Shown: piece by piece, positions 23,594 through 35,819 of the stretch
Position numbering within the stretch: position 1 is the stretch's first letter
How the letters are laid out: each line of letters opens with the position of its first letter
NCBI GenBank assembly: GCA_916610825.1
Contig: OU744446.1
Coordinates: 18,321,131-18,385,130, forward strand
Direction: 5' to 3'
Length of the DNA: 64,000 nt
Source: Haliclystus octoradiatus
Lineage: Eukaryota; Cnidaria; Staurozoa; Stauromedusae; Haliclystidae
Translations under genes and position numbers: made by a program
Notes under the pieces: model-generated
Database searches by the model: none
The model's input: only the letters and a program-made list of their open reading frames with translations
Told to the model about the DNA's origin: nothing

Positions 23594-23855
23594 TATTTAC
23601 AATTTTAGATTTTCTATTTATGTAAATACATCATCAAATAATTTCTTGTTGTTTATTCCATAAATCTTAAAACTTATATATCAGCATATCGGCAACAATG
23701 TTTTATGTGTTTTGCTTAATTTTTGAATATATTTGCAGCTAAATACTCGTACAAATTAGTGCATTAATTCAAGTTAATGAATTTAAGAACCAATAAAGTA
23801 AACAGTAAAGTTCATGAAAATCTTAAAAATGTGTAGTACTGTAACATTATGGAAA

Positions 23856-23962
23856 GTTCATGAAAACGGAGCCCTTCAACATTCATGAACTTCATAAACC
23901 TTGTCCATGTTTAACACAGTTTATGAAGTTCATGAACGTGGAATGACTCCATTTTCATGAAC
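23856..23962. terminator. Palindrome between the convergent transposon genes
   Basis: The left arm begins GTTCATGAAAACGGAG and ends TTCATGAACTTCATAAAC. The right arm is its imperfect complement across a loop of ~20 bases. Further GTTCATGAA words surround it (23809, 23964, 24015). Its place between two convergent genes suits a two-way 3'-end or barrier element; that function is inferred. Confidence 0.6.
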
Positions 23963-24532
23963 TGTTCATGAAAAGAGATAATTTTACAATTTTGAGTTGA
24001 CTGGTTCGTAAACTTATGAACTTGTTTCACATAGATAATAGATTATAGAAACTCAAACTTGTTACTAGTTAATTGGCATTATTATGAATGCCTAGTAGCT
24101 ACTAAATGCCACTACAGTAGCATGATCATGAAATTCATATTATTTTATCTCTTTACTCCAGATACAGAAATTTGTATAAATTATCTAACATACTTTTGCC
24201 AAACCATCTCTCGCTTGTTACTTGCAAAATTATTACCTATTAGGTTGTATCATTCAGAAGGTAGATCCACAACAAACAACATCTTAAATAGCAAATCAGA
24301 CAAGAATATAATTCAAGTAATTAAAAAGTTACCGTAGCTAATCGATGTGACGTGGTATTTGCTTAGAATATAGAATACAGAAGAAGCAGTATGTGAGCAG
24401 TGAACATTCCTTGCTTTAATTTGTGAATACTAATGTTGTAAAATCTATATAAATAATGGTAATTACTGCAAGATATTGCCAAAGATTGTTTACTAATATG
24501 ATACAGTAGTTGCCCATGATTGGTAAATAAAA

Positions 24533-26094
24533 TTAGTCATAGTAAAAATGAAAAATAATACTATGTGAAGGCATATTGTTATAATCAAAAGGTATGATAG
24601 GTGCGCATAGGTTTACAAGTGCAGAACATACTCTTATGATACTATCAATTGTAGGAACATCATTTGACCCACTAGGTGTCATGAAGTCAATTGGAAGTGT
24701 TCTTTCCAGAATGCTGTACTTTTGACGCAACAGTCCAATTACTCTTTCAACATGAATTCTAACATTCGCAATTGTCCTAGTTTTCTCAACATCGATTGGA
24801 TCAAGTTGATCAACACCCTTGATAAATGCGGGGATTGCCAGTTCTGCACCTGTCATTGTTACACTCTCCTGAATGGTAAAACCTCTATCTGCGAGAACAT
24901 AATCTCCAGGCAGTAAGTTTTTCAAAATGCCACAGTTCTCTGTTAAAAATTTGTCTGAGGTTCTACCACCCCATGCTTCAGAGACAAAGCTAATTGTACC
25001 CTGAGGGGTAATTCCAATCAATACCTTGACAGTGTTATGATGCTTATAATTGGAAAACGTCTGCGCCCGTGCTAATAGGTTGGATGGACGCTCAATAAAT
25101 ACTTCGAAACAATCTATGATGACTACTACCTTGTGTCCAAAGGCTTTTTGGTAGCATTTTGGGATCGTAAACCATAATTGTTCTCTGTTAGGCCATGATA
25201 TAAGTGCAGAGAGTCTGGCATCAAGAATAGGCATCCAGCTTGAAAATATCTTTGAAATAGCAGACACTGACATCTCAAACCGATATGCTAGATCCTTGAA
25301 CGGTACACCCAAGCGTAGCTTTATCAAGACTGCCACAAATTCTTGAAATAGACTCAATGTTGTATTTTTCCTATTCACAAAAGGAACCACGAATTCGTAA
25401 GTGGTAACCAATATTTCATAGCTTGGCAAACCAGTATAATCATCAAAGTATGACTTTTCAAACGGATTTAAATTTGATGTAGGCATCAAGTATTCAAATT
25501 CTGATGTCTGGGTCGATGAATCAACGTATTTCAAAGGTTCATAGTCACCATTAGCAATATCAAAACCAACAATTTCATCTTGGTCGTAGTCAGAGCTTTC
25601 AGCCTTATCGGTAATTTGTTTATCGTCATCCAGTTTTGATAATTTCAATGCTAACTCAATATCAGCATTTTCAATCATGCGCTTTTTTCGCTCCTGTGTT
25701 CTTATAGCTCTTTCACAAGAACCTTGACTTTTAACTTGGAGACTTTGGTATGCCCCAACAACAAACTTGGAACCCAATCAGGGTTATGTTTATCAAATGG
25801 CCGAGCAGCTTTACCACTGACAAAATGTTTATCACAAACACGATCATTTCTTAAAATCTTTTCAGTTATTCCCACCCTACTAATAGCTGATATCCAGAGG
25901 GTTCTTCTTTGAGTCGAGAGGATTTTAGATGCTTCTCCTTGGTTTGTTATTATCTCTGGAACTCTTGAAAAGTGAACTTTCTCTACGACGACGTCAGTTT
26001 GGTTTTTGTTTTGACGTTTGCCAGTCTTTCGGCCACATCCAACTATTAAACACATAGGCATACTGATAATTGATGATTTAAGTATTTGTAACAA
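24533..26094 (-). pseudogene. THAP-DDE (DDE_4) transposase of the ISL2EU element
   Basis: The N-terminal frame (26094-25702) is a THAP domain: C-x4-C in CLIVGCG, FSRVPEI, LWISAISR, CDKHF (C-x2-H) and DWVPSL near its end. The catalytic frame (open 25777-24533) has a helix-turn-helix region ([24 protein letters not shown], split here as about residues 158-181), D222 in [10 protein letters not shown]297 in VLADRGF and E344 in [10 protein letters not shown]. The DDE triad is complete and there is no stop in the catalytic part. A frameshift between about 25777 and 25702 separates the two domains. It is expected to bind the tips and cut and paste the element. Confidence 0.88.
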
Positions 26095-26273
26095 CGAGAA
26101 ACAACGTATACAAGTGGTATAATCAGTGATCGTCGATTAATGAAAACTAACAGCAAGCGCCACCAAATTTCAACTGCGTTTTCAACCGTGCGTTTTCAAA
26201 AGATTAGGAACCCCATAATGGCAGACGGAAGCTATAGTGATGTTGCCTGATGACGTAGGGGAAAACGCTCTAT

Positions 26274-29200
26274 TGATCAACAGAAATCAAATGCTATCAT
26301 GGAAATCTATATCACGACAAAAAGTTGCATTTTTTAAAATTAGCGATACGAATTGAAGGAGAGCGTACTCTGTTGAAATATAGACCAAAATACTCTATGG
26401 TGACTTTGCATCTACCGCACCAGATCGTGTTACTGTCGAAACAGAAGGAGGGAAAGAGCTTGTACGTGCTCGATCACATGTCAAGACTGTTACTAGACCA
26501 ACATCCACAAATGATAAAATCGTTACTGGGTTAGGACGCCGTGATAAACCTACCTAAGAAGTATGACCTTTCTAATATGTAGACAATTATATATATACAA
26601 GCAATAAGTGTAGGCTCAGTACTGGATCTTGTGAGATAAAACGTTCAGATTACAAAATAGCAAATATGGTTTAACAATTGTTACACTCTGAGAACATTTA
26701 AAGTGTAAGTCCTTGAAATTAAGAAATCTAAAACATGAAAATATCGTTGGATCTAAATTGTCTTGTCCCACTCGAGTATTTTCCGCTAGAGCTTGACCTT
26801 TTTATGCTCTATAACGTGGGTGGATCCGGGATTTCCCGGTCAAGGGCGCAAGTTCCCCTGAAGAGGGGGCGATATTTGAAGAAATTATCTGAAAAATTTC
26901 TTGATGTACCAAACATTTACTGACAGACAAACTGTTTCACCGAAGGTAAATTGTAGCCTCATCCCTTTCGTTTCATCCTGATCTTTAATATTATTATCAA
27001 CTTAGTCGATACCTAGCCTCATTGCATCACGGCAATCATTTTCAAGCAGCGCTCCAGTGAGGGCCTAATAAAGTTTAAGGTTACCTGCATGAATTATCTG
27101 TTGTATGATTTCAATATCACAATCATACTTATATCGTCGCCATTAAGTTAATTTAATTTCAATGTGTAAATATTTCCAGGCCGTATGGCTTGGGGTACTT
27201 CTATGCATCAGCTATAAGGGCAGGATTACCCTTGCAATCTAGATTTTTGTTTCTATTGTTTTTGTAATCAATATGTAAAATTCTTTTTGAATTAGATAAA
27301 ATACGAAAATTGATATCAATTCCAATAAAAATATTTCAATATTGCAAATGATGACGTCATAAAAGATGGCGGATTGCTTATTCATTAATCAAGTTTATCC
27401 GAGAAATGCTAAAGCAACGCAATTGCAATCTTTCCCAAATTACTGCACAGTATTTCTGGGGACATCAGCATCATTCTGAACTAGAATTATCATCACAGGA
27501 CTGTAAATTATTTAATAATCAATTATTTGACGATTCCAAGCGAAAATCCTCGTGCGGCAATTTGCATTTGTGTTCATAATATTCATATTTCTACATCAAT
27601 CCAGACAATGCTAGTTCAAATGCATCAAAGAATAAAACAGAATAGTGCTGCCCAAATTTGAGGTAGTTAGATCAAGTAGCTTTTGAGGAGTTCTAATTTT
27701 TGTGTATTCAAAATCGTGAAAATTCACTTCTGAGAAAAAGCAATAAACAAATTTAGTTCAATATTAACACTTCATAACTTGACAAATTATCGGATTTTTA
27801 CTACATTAGGAAAGTGCAATTCTCATATATACATTTCTATCTATATTCCTTGTTACGACTGTTATCCACTTTGAGCCGCTTTCGGCATAGTAATTTGGTT
27901 GTGCAAGATCCATCTTCTATCACAATCCGAGACAGTAATTTTCATGACTATATGTTTTACAAGATTTCGAGATTTCCAAATGGATTGTTACTTCCAGCTA
28001 GTGTTGGTTATAATTTGGTAGCTGAAGCTGTAGGGTTGAAATGTATTCCGCTGAATGGAGCAAGTTAAACAAGTAAACCAATATCGCCACATAATCTTTT
28101 TTGACTGTGGCATTCCACAAACAAACAAATAAGGATGGACGTTAACATTTGCTTGAAGTTTGCCATGAAGTTTAAAATAAACAATAATGAATAACATTTT
28201 ATCACAGAAGTGATTGCATATGAGACCAATATAATAAAGTCAAATATAATCAATTATTATAGCAAGAAAAAGTAAGAGAACGCGAAATTGGAAAACAACA
28301 TTCCGTAGTTATAAAAGCCCTCACATTGTAATTTTATGATCCAAAATCCAAACGAAGCAAAATTCTCAACCAAATAATACTATTATTGGTAAATACAGCT
28401 GGGAAAACGGTAATAAACCATGTGAACACTAGCGAACACTACAACCAAAACATTGAAAAGTACAATGTAGGCATCGAAATCAGCTGAGGGAGCCATTATA
28501 CAAACCGGCGTTTTTTGTCATGTGACTCCGTATTGGCAAAACACAGAAAGATGCATATCATTATCATTGAATGATCAATATTCTATGCTATTTTGGGGCA
28601 ATAAAACTAGACCAATAGCGAGTTTAGTACTGTATTGAGGATATCGGGCCGTCAGCTTCACAGAGACAAAAACATGAGGATTCCAATGATGTGTGGTGAG
28701 CGTGTAGTTTTCAAAACAGTATGTAATGAGAAACTGCAAAAAGATGTTTGTATAACTATGAAATATTTTACGGAAAGAATGAAAAATCACCAGGTAAGGT
28801 AATTTGAAATCAATATTCTGCAAATAAACTGAAATCAGGAAAAACACAAAACCAACAAAAAACTATTAATAATTATAATACGCAAACCGCGTCGGTGATC
28901 AAATCACCATTGTTTCATTATTGTTAAACTCCTTTTCCGCAGAGCACTTTCCAAACTTCTTATTCGCTTCTGAGTTATCTATAGGCCTTTAGCTATCCGA
29001 CGTTTTGTTTTTACAGTTTAAAATGCTATAAATTGCTCATAAATTGCGATTAAAATTTCCAAAATCGTGATATTTCGACGGAAGTTATGTGAAAATAAAC
29101 TGCCTAGCAACATCACGAATTTTAGATCACGCTTTATTTTAATGGCTGCCAAGATTTCGTAAAAGTGTTTTATCATATTTGCAAAAGTATTCCAATATGC

Positions 29201-30207
29201 CTAGAAGGAGAAGTGGTCCAACAATACTCCATTTTACAACACAAACAGAGACACAATTCTCGGTAAGTCTTTTACAACTTAAATGTTTAAAATGCTTCAT
29301 GTAAAGTCTGTCGAAGTCACTTTTACCGTGGTTTTTACCCTGTTGCATGAGGGCTTACAGGACTCTGATGGCAATTGTTACTTTTAGTTTTCTTTTGAGT
29401 ATCATAATCCCAAATAGCTTACTTTGTTATCAAGTCATCGTTAGCAGAAGAGATTACTGTGTCACTGTATCGCCAATATTAGCTTGATTTGTTATGAACT
29501 GTTCTTCGTTGGAAGAAAGGATTTACTGTGTCACCCGTTTTATGTCAGCAATTCTGTTCTGTTATCCACACTGCACATACAGAGATTTGACCCATAACAA
29601 ATAAACAAATTCAGAGAATTAGTGTGGTACTTTTCAGTCGTCAAGCAGTTGTAAGTTGTACAAATAGAAAATTGAAGTTGTAACCTAGAAGTTTAGCTGC
29701 CTTCTATCCTTTTGTCGAAATGTACATTTATAATGTGCCATACATTGACAACGTCCACTGTGTCACCACTCACCTACCTCATATTACAATGATTAAAGTA
29801 AACAATATGTGGACACAGTAGAAAATGTTTAGCGCAGCTTCAAAGACATATAAATACCATAACTGATGGAAATATTTAAATACTCATGTTGTGATCTATG
29901 TTGAAAAGGATTTACTTTTATAGAAAATGAATTTACATTACCATGCATTCGATCGCGATATGAAATCTATCTCCGTCAGAATCATCTCGAATAAAAGACA
30001 ATTTATATTCTATTCTTATCGGGTTTAGACTCTCCTTTGATGAAATATGATTGTTAACTTGTTATTGATTGGTGTATCAACTCAGAGAACCTGTGATTAT
30101 GTATGTATATGTTTTCAGGTGATTATCCCGCTCGTAATTTTATTTGTATATCATTATTCTTTGTTATTTGGATCTTATTTGGAAAATGGTAAGTTACATT
30201 TTAATCA
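26274..30207. other. Long non-coding stretch
   Basis: Nearly 4 kb with no supported gene except one possible first exon at 29197. Repeated words occur at 29440-29780 (GGATTTACTGTGTCAC and variants three times). The frames at 26325, 27814, 28575 and 29139 have no recognisable domain. Confidence 0.5.
29197..29262 (+). CDS. Possible first coding exon, 22 codons
   Basis: ATG followed by MPRRRSGPTILHFTTQTE and an uninterrupted frame to a strong donor, TCG then GTAAGT at 29263. The upstream base context (CCAATATGC) is ordinary. No downstream partner exon was found, perhaps because the hAT element and its LINE lie beyond. Weak. Confidence 0.25.
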
Positions 30208-30809
30208 ACAATGTCCAGTGGCGGATCCAGGGGGGCGCGGCAGGGGCAAGCGCTCCCGTCAGATTTTCAAACTGTTTGATGGCGCCGCGGCTGTTGTTTT
30301 GCTTTCATCCTTTACGAAAACAATAACTGAGAAAACGACTTGTAAATGAAATTTCATCCTGAGTACGTCATATTTTTTCGTAGCAGATTGGAAGTAGCGG
30401 TATGATTGTTATAATAATCGTATGATTGGACACTAGACTAGAAGGAAGTCAACTTAACTTGACCAATCAACGACACTCATTTCGCTACCGCGGAAGTAGA
30501 GCATCCAATAGATAGCTTTGATTTCGCTCCCCTCAGATGACGTAGCCTTCAAAGAATTGCTATGAACCAATGATAATGCTCTATTTCACATTCCTGACAT
30601 AGTTCGCCCCCCTCGGCACCCGTGAATAACAAAGCTTGTCTTGCTTACTGTCCTGCTTGTACTTTCTTTTCTCTTTTTGTTATTTTTAAACCCTTGAATC
30701 AGTCATCGTTATCTAGCCTCCTTTTGTTAACTTAATCACAAATGGCGCTTAGCGAAGGATTAAATTCATAATCATTGTTGGAACACATTAATATAGTTTG
30801 TAAAAAAAT

Positions 30810-31875
30810 CAGAAAAATATTTACACTTTAATACGCTTAAAAAATGTTCTTTCCCAAAAAGTTCAGATATATAATGCAGTCATCAAGCCTCACCTAGAAT
30901 ATGGCCTAGCCATATGGGGAAATAGCTTGCATTTAAATACCTTGAACAAATTACGTAAACGATGTATTCGAATAATTTGCAACACCAAGTACAATGCTCA
31001 TACTGAGCCACTGATGAAACACTTTAACATTTTAAAAGTCAAGGATATTTATTTTCTAAAAGTTCTTTCTTTCTTACAATCCACTGTAAAACCGACTTGC
31101 CCTACTATATTGTTAGGCATGTTCGAATTCATGCCCCTTAAACGACGTCAACAAAATCGTTTTATAGTTCCTTTCTCTAAAACATCATATCTCCAGCGGT
31201 TACCTGCATACCAATATCCTACTCTCTGGAACAATTGCTCACACAAGATTGATATAAAACTGTCCAGAAAATTATTCCTAAAAAGCATGAAACTATTCAT
31301 CATTCAAACTTACTCCACTGCATGTATAATACCCAACTGTTATGTATGCACAGATCATTAGTCATTTCACATTTTAGCCTTATATTCTTTTTTTTCATAT
31401 CCGCATTTTTTATTTTATTTTCCTATTCAATAATGTTAACAAGATCTCTCTCTTTTACTCCACTCAGACCTTCATTTTTCACTGATTCTTAACTCTTACG
31501 TGTTAACAACTTTGTTAATTTTCCTATCCATATTTTTCTTCAACCTTTTTACAATATTTCACTAAATAAAATACTCATGCTATCACTCAGCTTATTTGAA
31601 TTATTTCTATTGTTTGTAAAAAATACTTGAATAAATAACTAAAATATTTTACATTACCTGCTACAGACTCTAAATATGTAATAAATAATAATGAACAAAT
31701 AATTTCCCCCAAATAAGCAAGCACATTGTGCTTAAGGGGTGACTCCAGTCATATTTGTATTTTCATATATTTATGATTGAAATATATATTCATTCATTCA
31801 TTCATTCATTCATTCATTCATTCATTCATTCATTCATTCATTCATTCATTCATTCATTCATTAATTCATTCATAT
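30810..31875 (+). pseudogene. 5'-truncated LINE, reverse transcriptase C-terminus and 3' tail
   Basis: The frame starting near 30810 reads LIRLKNVLSQKVQIYNA and HLEYGLAIWG, then KLRKRCIRIICNTKYNAHTE, ending at 31361. These are the conserved blocks downstream of the catalytic site in CR1/L2-like reverse transcriptases. A ~430-base 3' UTR and a pure (TTCA)n tail follow, as expected for a 5'-truncated LINE insertion. It lies wholly inside the hAT element. Confidence 0.8.
31787..31875 (+). repeat. (ATTC)n microsatellite, LINE 3' tail
   Basis: About 21 tandem ATTC units with a single TTAATTC variant near the end. It sits exactly at the LINE 3' terminus, so it is best read as the element's tail, possibly expanded. 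The open frame across it (IHSFIHSF...) is an artefact. Confidence 0.9.
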
Positions 31876-33519
31876 ATTCCAAGGAGATTATTTCACATGA
31901 GTTCAAGGTGTCATTTTATTTGAACGATGCTGGTAGAAGTTTGTGAACTTTCAGAGTTGCAGTTTGCATCGTCAGGTCAGAGAGAAAACTCATAAACTCA
32001 TAAGGTCATCTCAAATTTGGTGGAAACTTATCTTGGTATCATTATTCACCAGGCATCCTTATCCAAACTCTGGAAATACTAAACAAGACAAATGTTCTTC
32101 TCTCTCCAGGGTACATTGTTTAAATTTTTATTTACTATTTTCTTAGAAATGCTGATATATCATATATTTAACTTGAATATATACTTGTTTTTCTTGGTTA
32201 CAACATTTTTTGTCACTGTAAATTTGGAATAACTATGAGATGGACCATACTTTGTAGCTACTTGAAAGTCCGATTTGGATATGCAAAAACGATGCTACAG
32301 ACATCCTAAGAGGTTTTAAATTTCAAAAATTTTCAGGGGGAGCATGCCACCAGACCCCCCTATATGGACGGGGCTTCGCCCCTCTACCCCAGAATTCGTG
32401 CACCCCTCAGATTTTGGGCTGGATCCGCCCCTGACAATGTCTGCTATGATCGATGATTATATGCAAACTTTTCGCTTTTATTCTTGTAACACAAGGTTTG
32501 TTACGCTTCTCCAAATTATTGGAATGTTTTTGAATTCATCACGTTTTTCATCAGTGGATGAATTGATTATGAATTCATATGAATTCATTGAACCCTAAGA
32601 ATATTATAATTGTTATTTATCACAAATCATATGTATTATTTTCAATTCAATTTAACTTTGTTCTAATACATATACTTGAATTTAACTTCATCAAATGTTG
32701 TTCAAAGATAACAACAATACAAATTATTTTTATTTCGAAACTGTAGCAAATATTGTGTCTTGTTCTTATCGCAAATCAGCATAGTGAAATTTTAATTTTA
32801 ACAATGTTTACAGTTATACTATCGTTAATTACGGAAGTAAAATCTTAAAACCAAAGCCTGCCCATAACATGAGCATAAACAAAATGTTTCCTACATTTTT
32901 ATATTAAATTATAAATTATATAAATTATCTTATACAATGCGTTGATTAATTCTGAACTCTGTAAACTTAGACTGTAGACGATTTGATAATATCTTCGAAT
33001 TTTGAGGAATTTGTTTCGAATTAGTCGAACGCTGACGTCATTTTATACTTTTATGCCCCGCGTCTTTCTTTGATTTCAACACATATTTTTCTTGGTTTAG
33101 TTATTCTAGTAATTCAAAGCAATTCAGTATTTGTATTATTTTAACTATCATAAAATTGATGGACTTACTTGTTCATATCTTTTTCCTGGAGCTTAAATTC
33201 AAAACAAATTTTCATTCTGGAGATCTCACTTGGCCTTCGATTTATGTACCCGCTACATTTCCAACATGTGAAATTTTCAAATATCTAAATTTGTTAATAT
33301 AATGATATCAAATAAAGTATTAAGGGAAGTTAGGGAAGTAAGGGAATAATATTCATACAACAAATATGTTAAGGTACATGGTTATCTCGACACAAATGTT
33401 TGCATAATTTCCCGACAACGGCATCGGTATTATTTCGCCAGTGAGACGTACATAAGACGCAGACAGACACAGATATATAGGAATAATTTATCTACAAACA
33501 GACAATAATTATACACTTA

Positions 33520-33632
33520 CTGTATGACACCGAGGAAAATAGTGAGTTTTATTTCCCTGAGGGTCCGAAGTACTTCGAGGAACCCGAGGGGAAATAAAAC
33601 TCACTTGAATATTATTGCCAGTGGTATGCCTA
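33520..33632. repeat. Strong palindrome, foldback element
   Basis: The core from GTGAGTTTTATTTCCC (33542) to GGGAAATAAAACTCAC (33603) is near-perfectly self-complementary over 62 bases, with an inner CGAAGTACTTCG dyad. Weaker pairing continues outward (TATGACACC against GGTATGCC-like sequence). Probably a small MITE; cruciform or RNA-hairpin forming. Confidence 0.75.
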
Positions 33633-34067
33633 TCCGACTCATTAGCCATTGTTCATACATGCCTCAACGCAATGAGCGTTGAATGGTATAGACCAATACC
33701 TGGTAGAAAAATTCGTGGGTAGCCATGGCAACCTGGGCTCCACGCAAAAAAAGTTCATCATGATACCGTCCTGAGGTAGAAATACGATTGGAAGAATTCC
33801 AGAAATTTACATCTGCTTAATTGTTGCAAACTTCTTTGTAATTCAATTTAAGTGTTTGATAAAAATTAGTTATACCTGAACGTATGTATACTAAAAATAA
33901 ATCATAAACTTCGATATCAATATTTGTTTTTAACTTTTTTATTCATCAATTCTCTCTATAGGCTACCCTAATTTATGAGAAAATATCTGCCTTTTGTATT
34001 TTGCTTTTATTGCCCTGATCTTCAACTACAGGTGCCACAAATCATGCATAAAGCGGACTGAAGAATA

Positions 34068-34360
34068 AATTTCTAAAAACAAGAAAATTGTTCTTAAAAT
34101 AAGAAAGTTGGAGAATGAAAGTATTTCTGCTTACAAGAAAGTCAATCTGAAATTCAGAATATTTTTTTTGAAAAAAAAAATCTTAAAACAGTGATAACAA
34201 ACCTTTTTCTAAGGCAGAAAATGTTTCTTGAAATCAGAATAGTTATCTTAAATACAGAAACATTTTCTTGATAACATTTTGTTCTCAGATAATTTTTTTT
34301 AAAATTCAGAAATATTTCCTTTATTCCAAAAAACTTTCTTAAATTAAGAAACTTTTATGT
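34068..34360. repeat. Series of TTTCT-N6-AGAAA dyads
   Basis: At least eight short imperfect palindromes occur in 290 bases, for example GTTCTTAAAATAAGAAA, TTTCTGCTTACAAGAAA, TTTCTTGAAATCAGAAT, TATCTTAAATACAGAAA and TTTCTTAAATTAAGAAA. Spacing is roughly 25-35 bases. It looks like a decayed tandem array whose unit is itself a dyad. Confidence 0.6.
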
Positions 34361-34454
34361 TTTTCAGAGTATATATTTGGTTCTAAACCAGCGGCCATTA
34401 AAGCAGTACAAATACGCGTAACTAATTCATATTTGATTCCCTCTGCAATAATCC

Positions 34455-34570
34455 CCAAATTCAATTCAATTCAATTCAATAACTTTATTTGAGTGTCAAT
34501 GTTTTTAGCTTTACAAAACTAATTGGGGACACTATAATGCTTAAAGTGACAAATTTATATATATAAAACA
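34455..34570 (-). repeat. LINE 3' end remnant with (AATTC)n tail
   Basis: Five AATTC-type units (34458-34482) are followed by AATAACTTTATTTGAGTGTC. On the minus strand this reads as a LINE-like 3' UTR ending in a (TTGAA)n tail. There is no coding part nearby, so this is a very short truncated insertion. Confidence 0.4.
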
Positions 34571-35819
34571 AATAAAAAAATTAAATGGATTAAAGGCTGT
34601 AAGAGTCATAGTCACTAGTCACAACAAAGATTATATTTACAAATAATAATAGTAGCAATAATTATTTTTCTTTCAATAACAAGTAACTTTAATTCGAGTA
34701 ATAACAAGCAAAATGCCAGAAGCAATAACTTTGCGAGATAATTTTATGCTTGAACGTTTCGAAACGTTGATATCTGTCTCTCCATGCTTCGTAGTGATCG
34801 ATAGTAATATGGATTTAACTCTTTCGATTTAATCTTTTAAATATAAGATTTAAATTATTCTACAATAATTTTCGATTTCAAAACATAGTTAAATATAAAA
34901 TTAAGTAATAGAACATTAGCACATCAGAACGCATTCTATTTTTTGATGATCGAGTGAGCGAGTATTTTAAGTTTCTGAGTTATACTGTACAACGAAGAAA
35001 TTCTAAATCTAAAATAAAATCTTTAAATCAGCTTTAAAATCCTTCACTTTAAAATAAATAAACTAAATGTATTTTCCAGCAAATTGTCATACCATACCAA
35101 TAAATCTTCAATTGTTAAACTGTTAACAATAAACTGTTACAAATTCAAGGGACTTGTAGTATTTCTTGGCGACTTAGCTGTTTTGAGGATCCGTAGTATA
35201 AGAACGATAATAACCACAATGGTTCACAAATAATTCAAAAAAGCAAAGTAAAAAATAATGGAATATCTCATTAATCTCCAGATAGAAGGTAGAAAGTGAA
35301 TAAAAAATTGTAGCAATCAGGTAGAATTGAATTAGATGGTATGAAATAAAAATAATGACAAATAATAAGTAAATTTACGGGAGCTCAAACAAACACTTCT
35401 GAAGCTAAAGCCGCAATCGAACATTCTATATTCCCACTCTTTGCAATATACAACAGATTGTTCTTTGATTCTTTGAGCAAAGACTTCAGCAGAACAACTG
35501 ACCCCATACAGAAAAGCATGACACTTGAAGCTACAGTATAAGAATGTGTGGTCTCTGACTCCTTTCTATTTCTATATTATTATTATTTACAGCTCTGCCA
35601 TTTATGACATTAAGCACTATATTATTTGCTAATAGATAACATCTAACAATATATACAATATATATATGTATACTGTCTATTGCGTATAGTGTATAGTATA
35701 AAGTGTTTGTGTATTGTGTATACAGTGTATCTAGTGTAATTGTGTATATAGCTGTAATGATATCACACGTTCACATATATAGTATAATCGCAGCATGATT
35801 GTAACGTTTGATGACACTA
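34571..35819. other. AT-rich non-coding stretch
   Basis: Nothing recognised. A TATA/TGTA-rich degenerate microsatellite lies at 35640-35760, just before the pentanucleotide tract. Confidence 0.5.

Larger units (their letters stand above)
20850..26271. mobile_element. Complete ISL2EU-type DNA transposon, 5.4 kb, two convergent genes
   Basis: The inverted tips are AGAGCGTTTTCCTGTGACGT (left) and, on the other strand at the right, AGAGCGTTTTCCCCTACGTC. Weaker similarity continues inward (CATTACGGGTTCC against CATTATGGGGTTCC). AT lies directly outside both tips (20848-20849 and 26272-26273), giving a 2-bp duplication. A plus-strand gene (SWIM-like, YqaJ, PHD, Ulp1) and a minus-strand THAP-DDE transposase converge on a palindromic spacer. 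Pairing of a THAP/DDE_4 transposase with a YqaJ-family protein is, from memory, the hallmark of ISL2EU elements. Both genes carry damage, so this copy is probably immobile by itself. Confidence 0.88.
30216..32433. mobile_element. hAT-type element, 2.2 kb, with nested LINE
   Basis: The tips are CAGTGGCGGATCCAGGGG at the left and, read on the opposite strand at the right, CAGGGGCGGATCCAGCCC. ACAATGTC is duplicated outside (30208-30215 and 32434-32441). An 8-bp duplication and CAG-G-type tips are diagnostic of hAT. There is no transposase, so it is non-autonomous. The GC-rich tips contrast sharply with the AT-rich surroundings. About 1 kb of its length is a LINE fragment that inserted into it. 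Confidence 0.92.
32442..34450. other. Non-coding stretch with hairpin and dyad series
   Basis: No gene seen. It contains the hairpin at 33520-33632 and most of the dyad series at 34068-34360. Confidence 0.5.

Noticed and set aside
31755-31946. IHSF-repeat ORF
   Set aside because: Translation of the (ATTC)n LINE tail.
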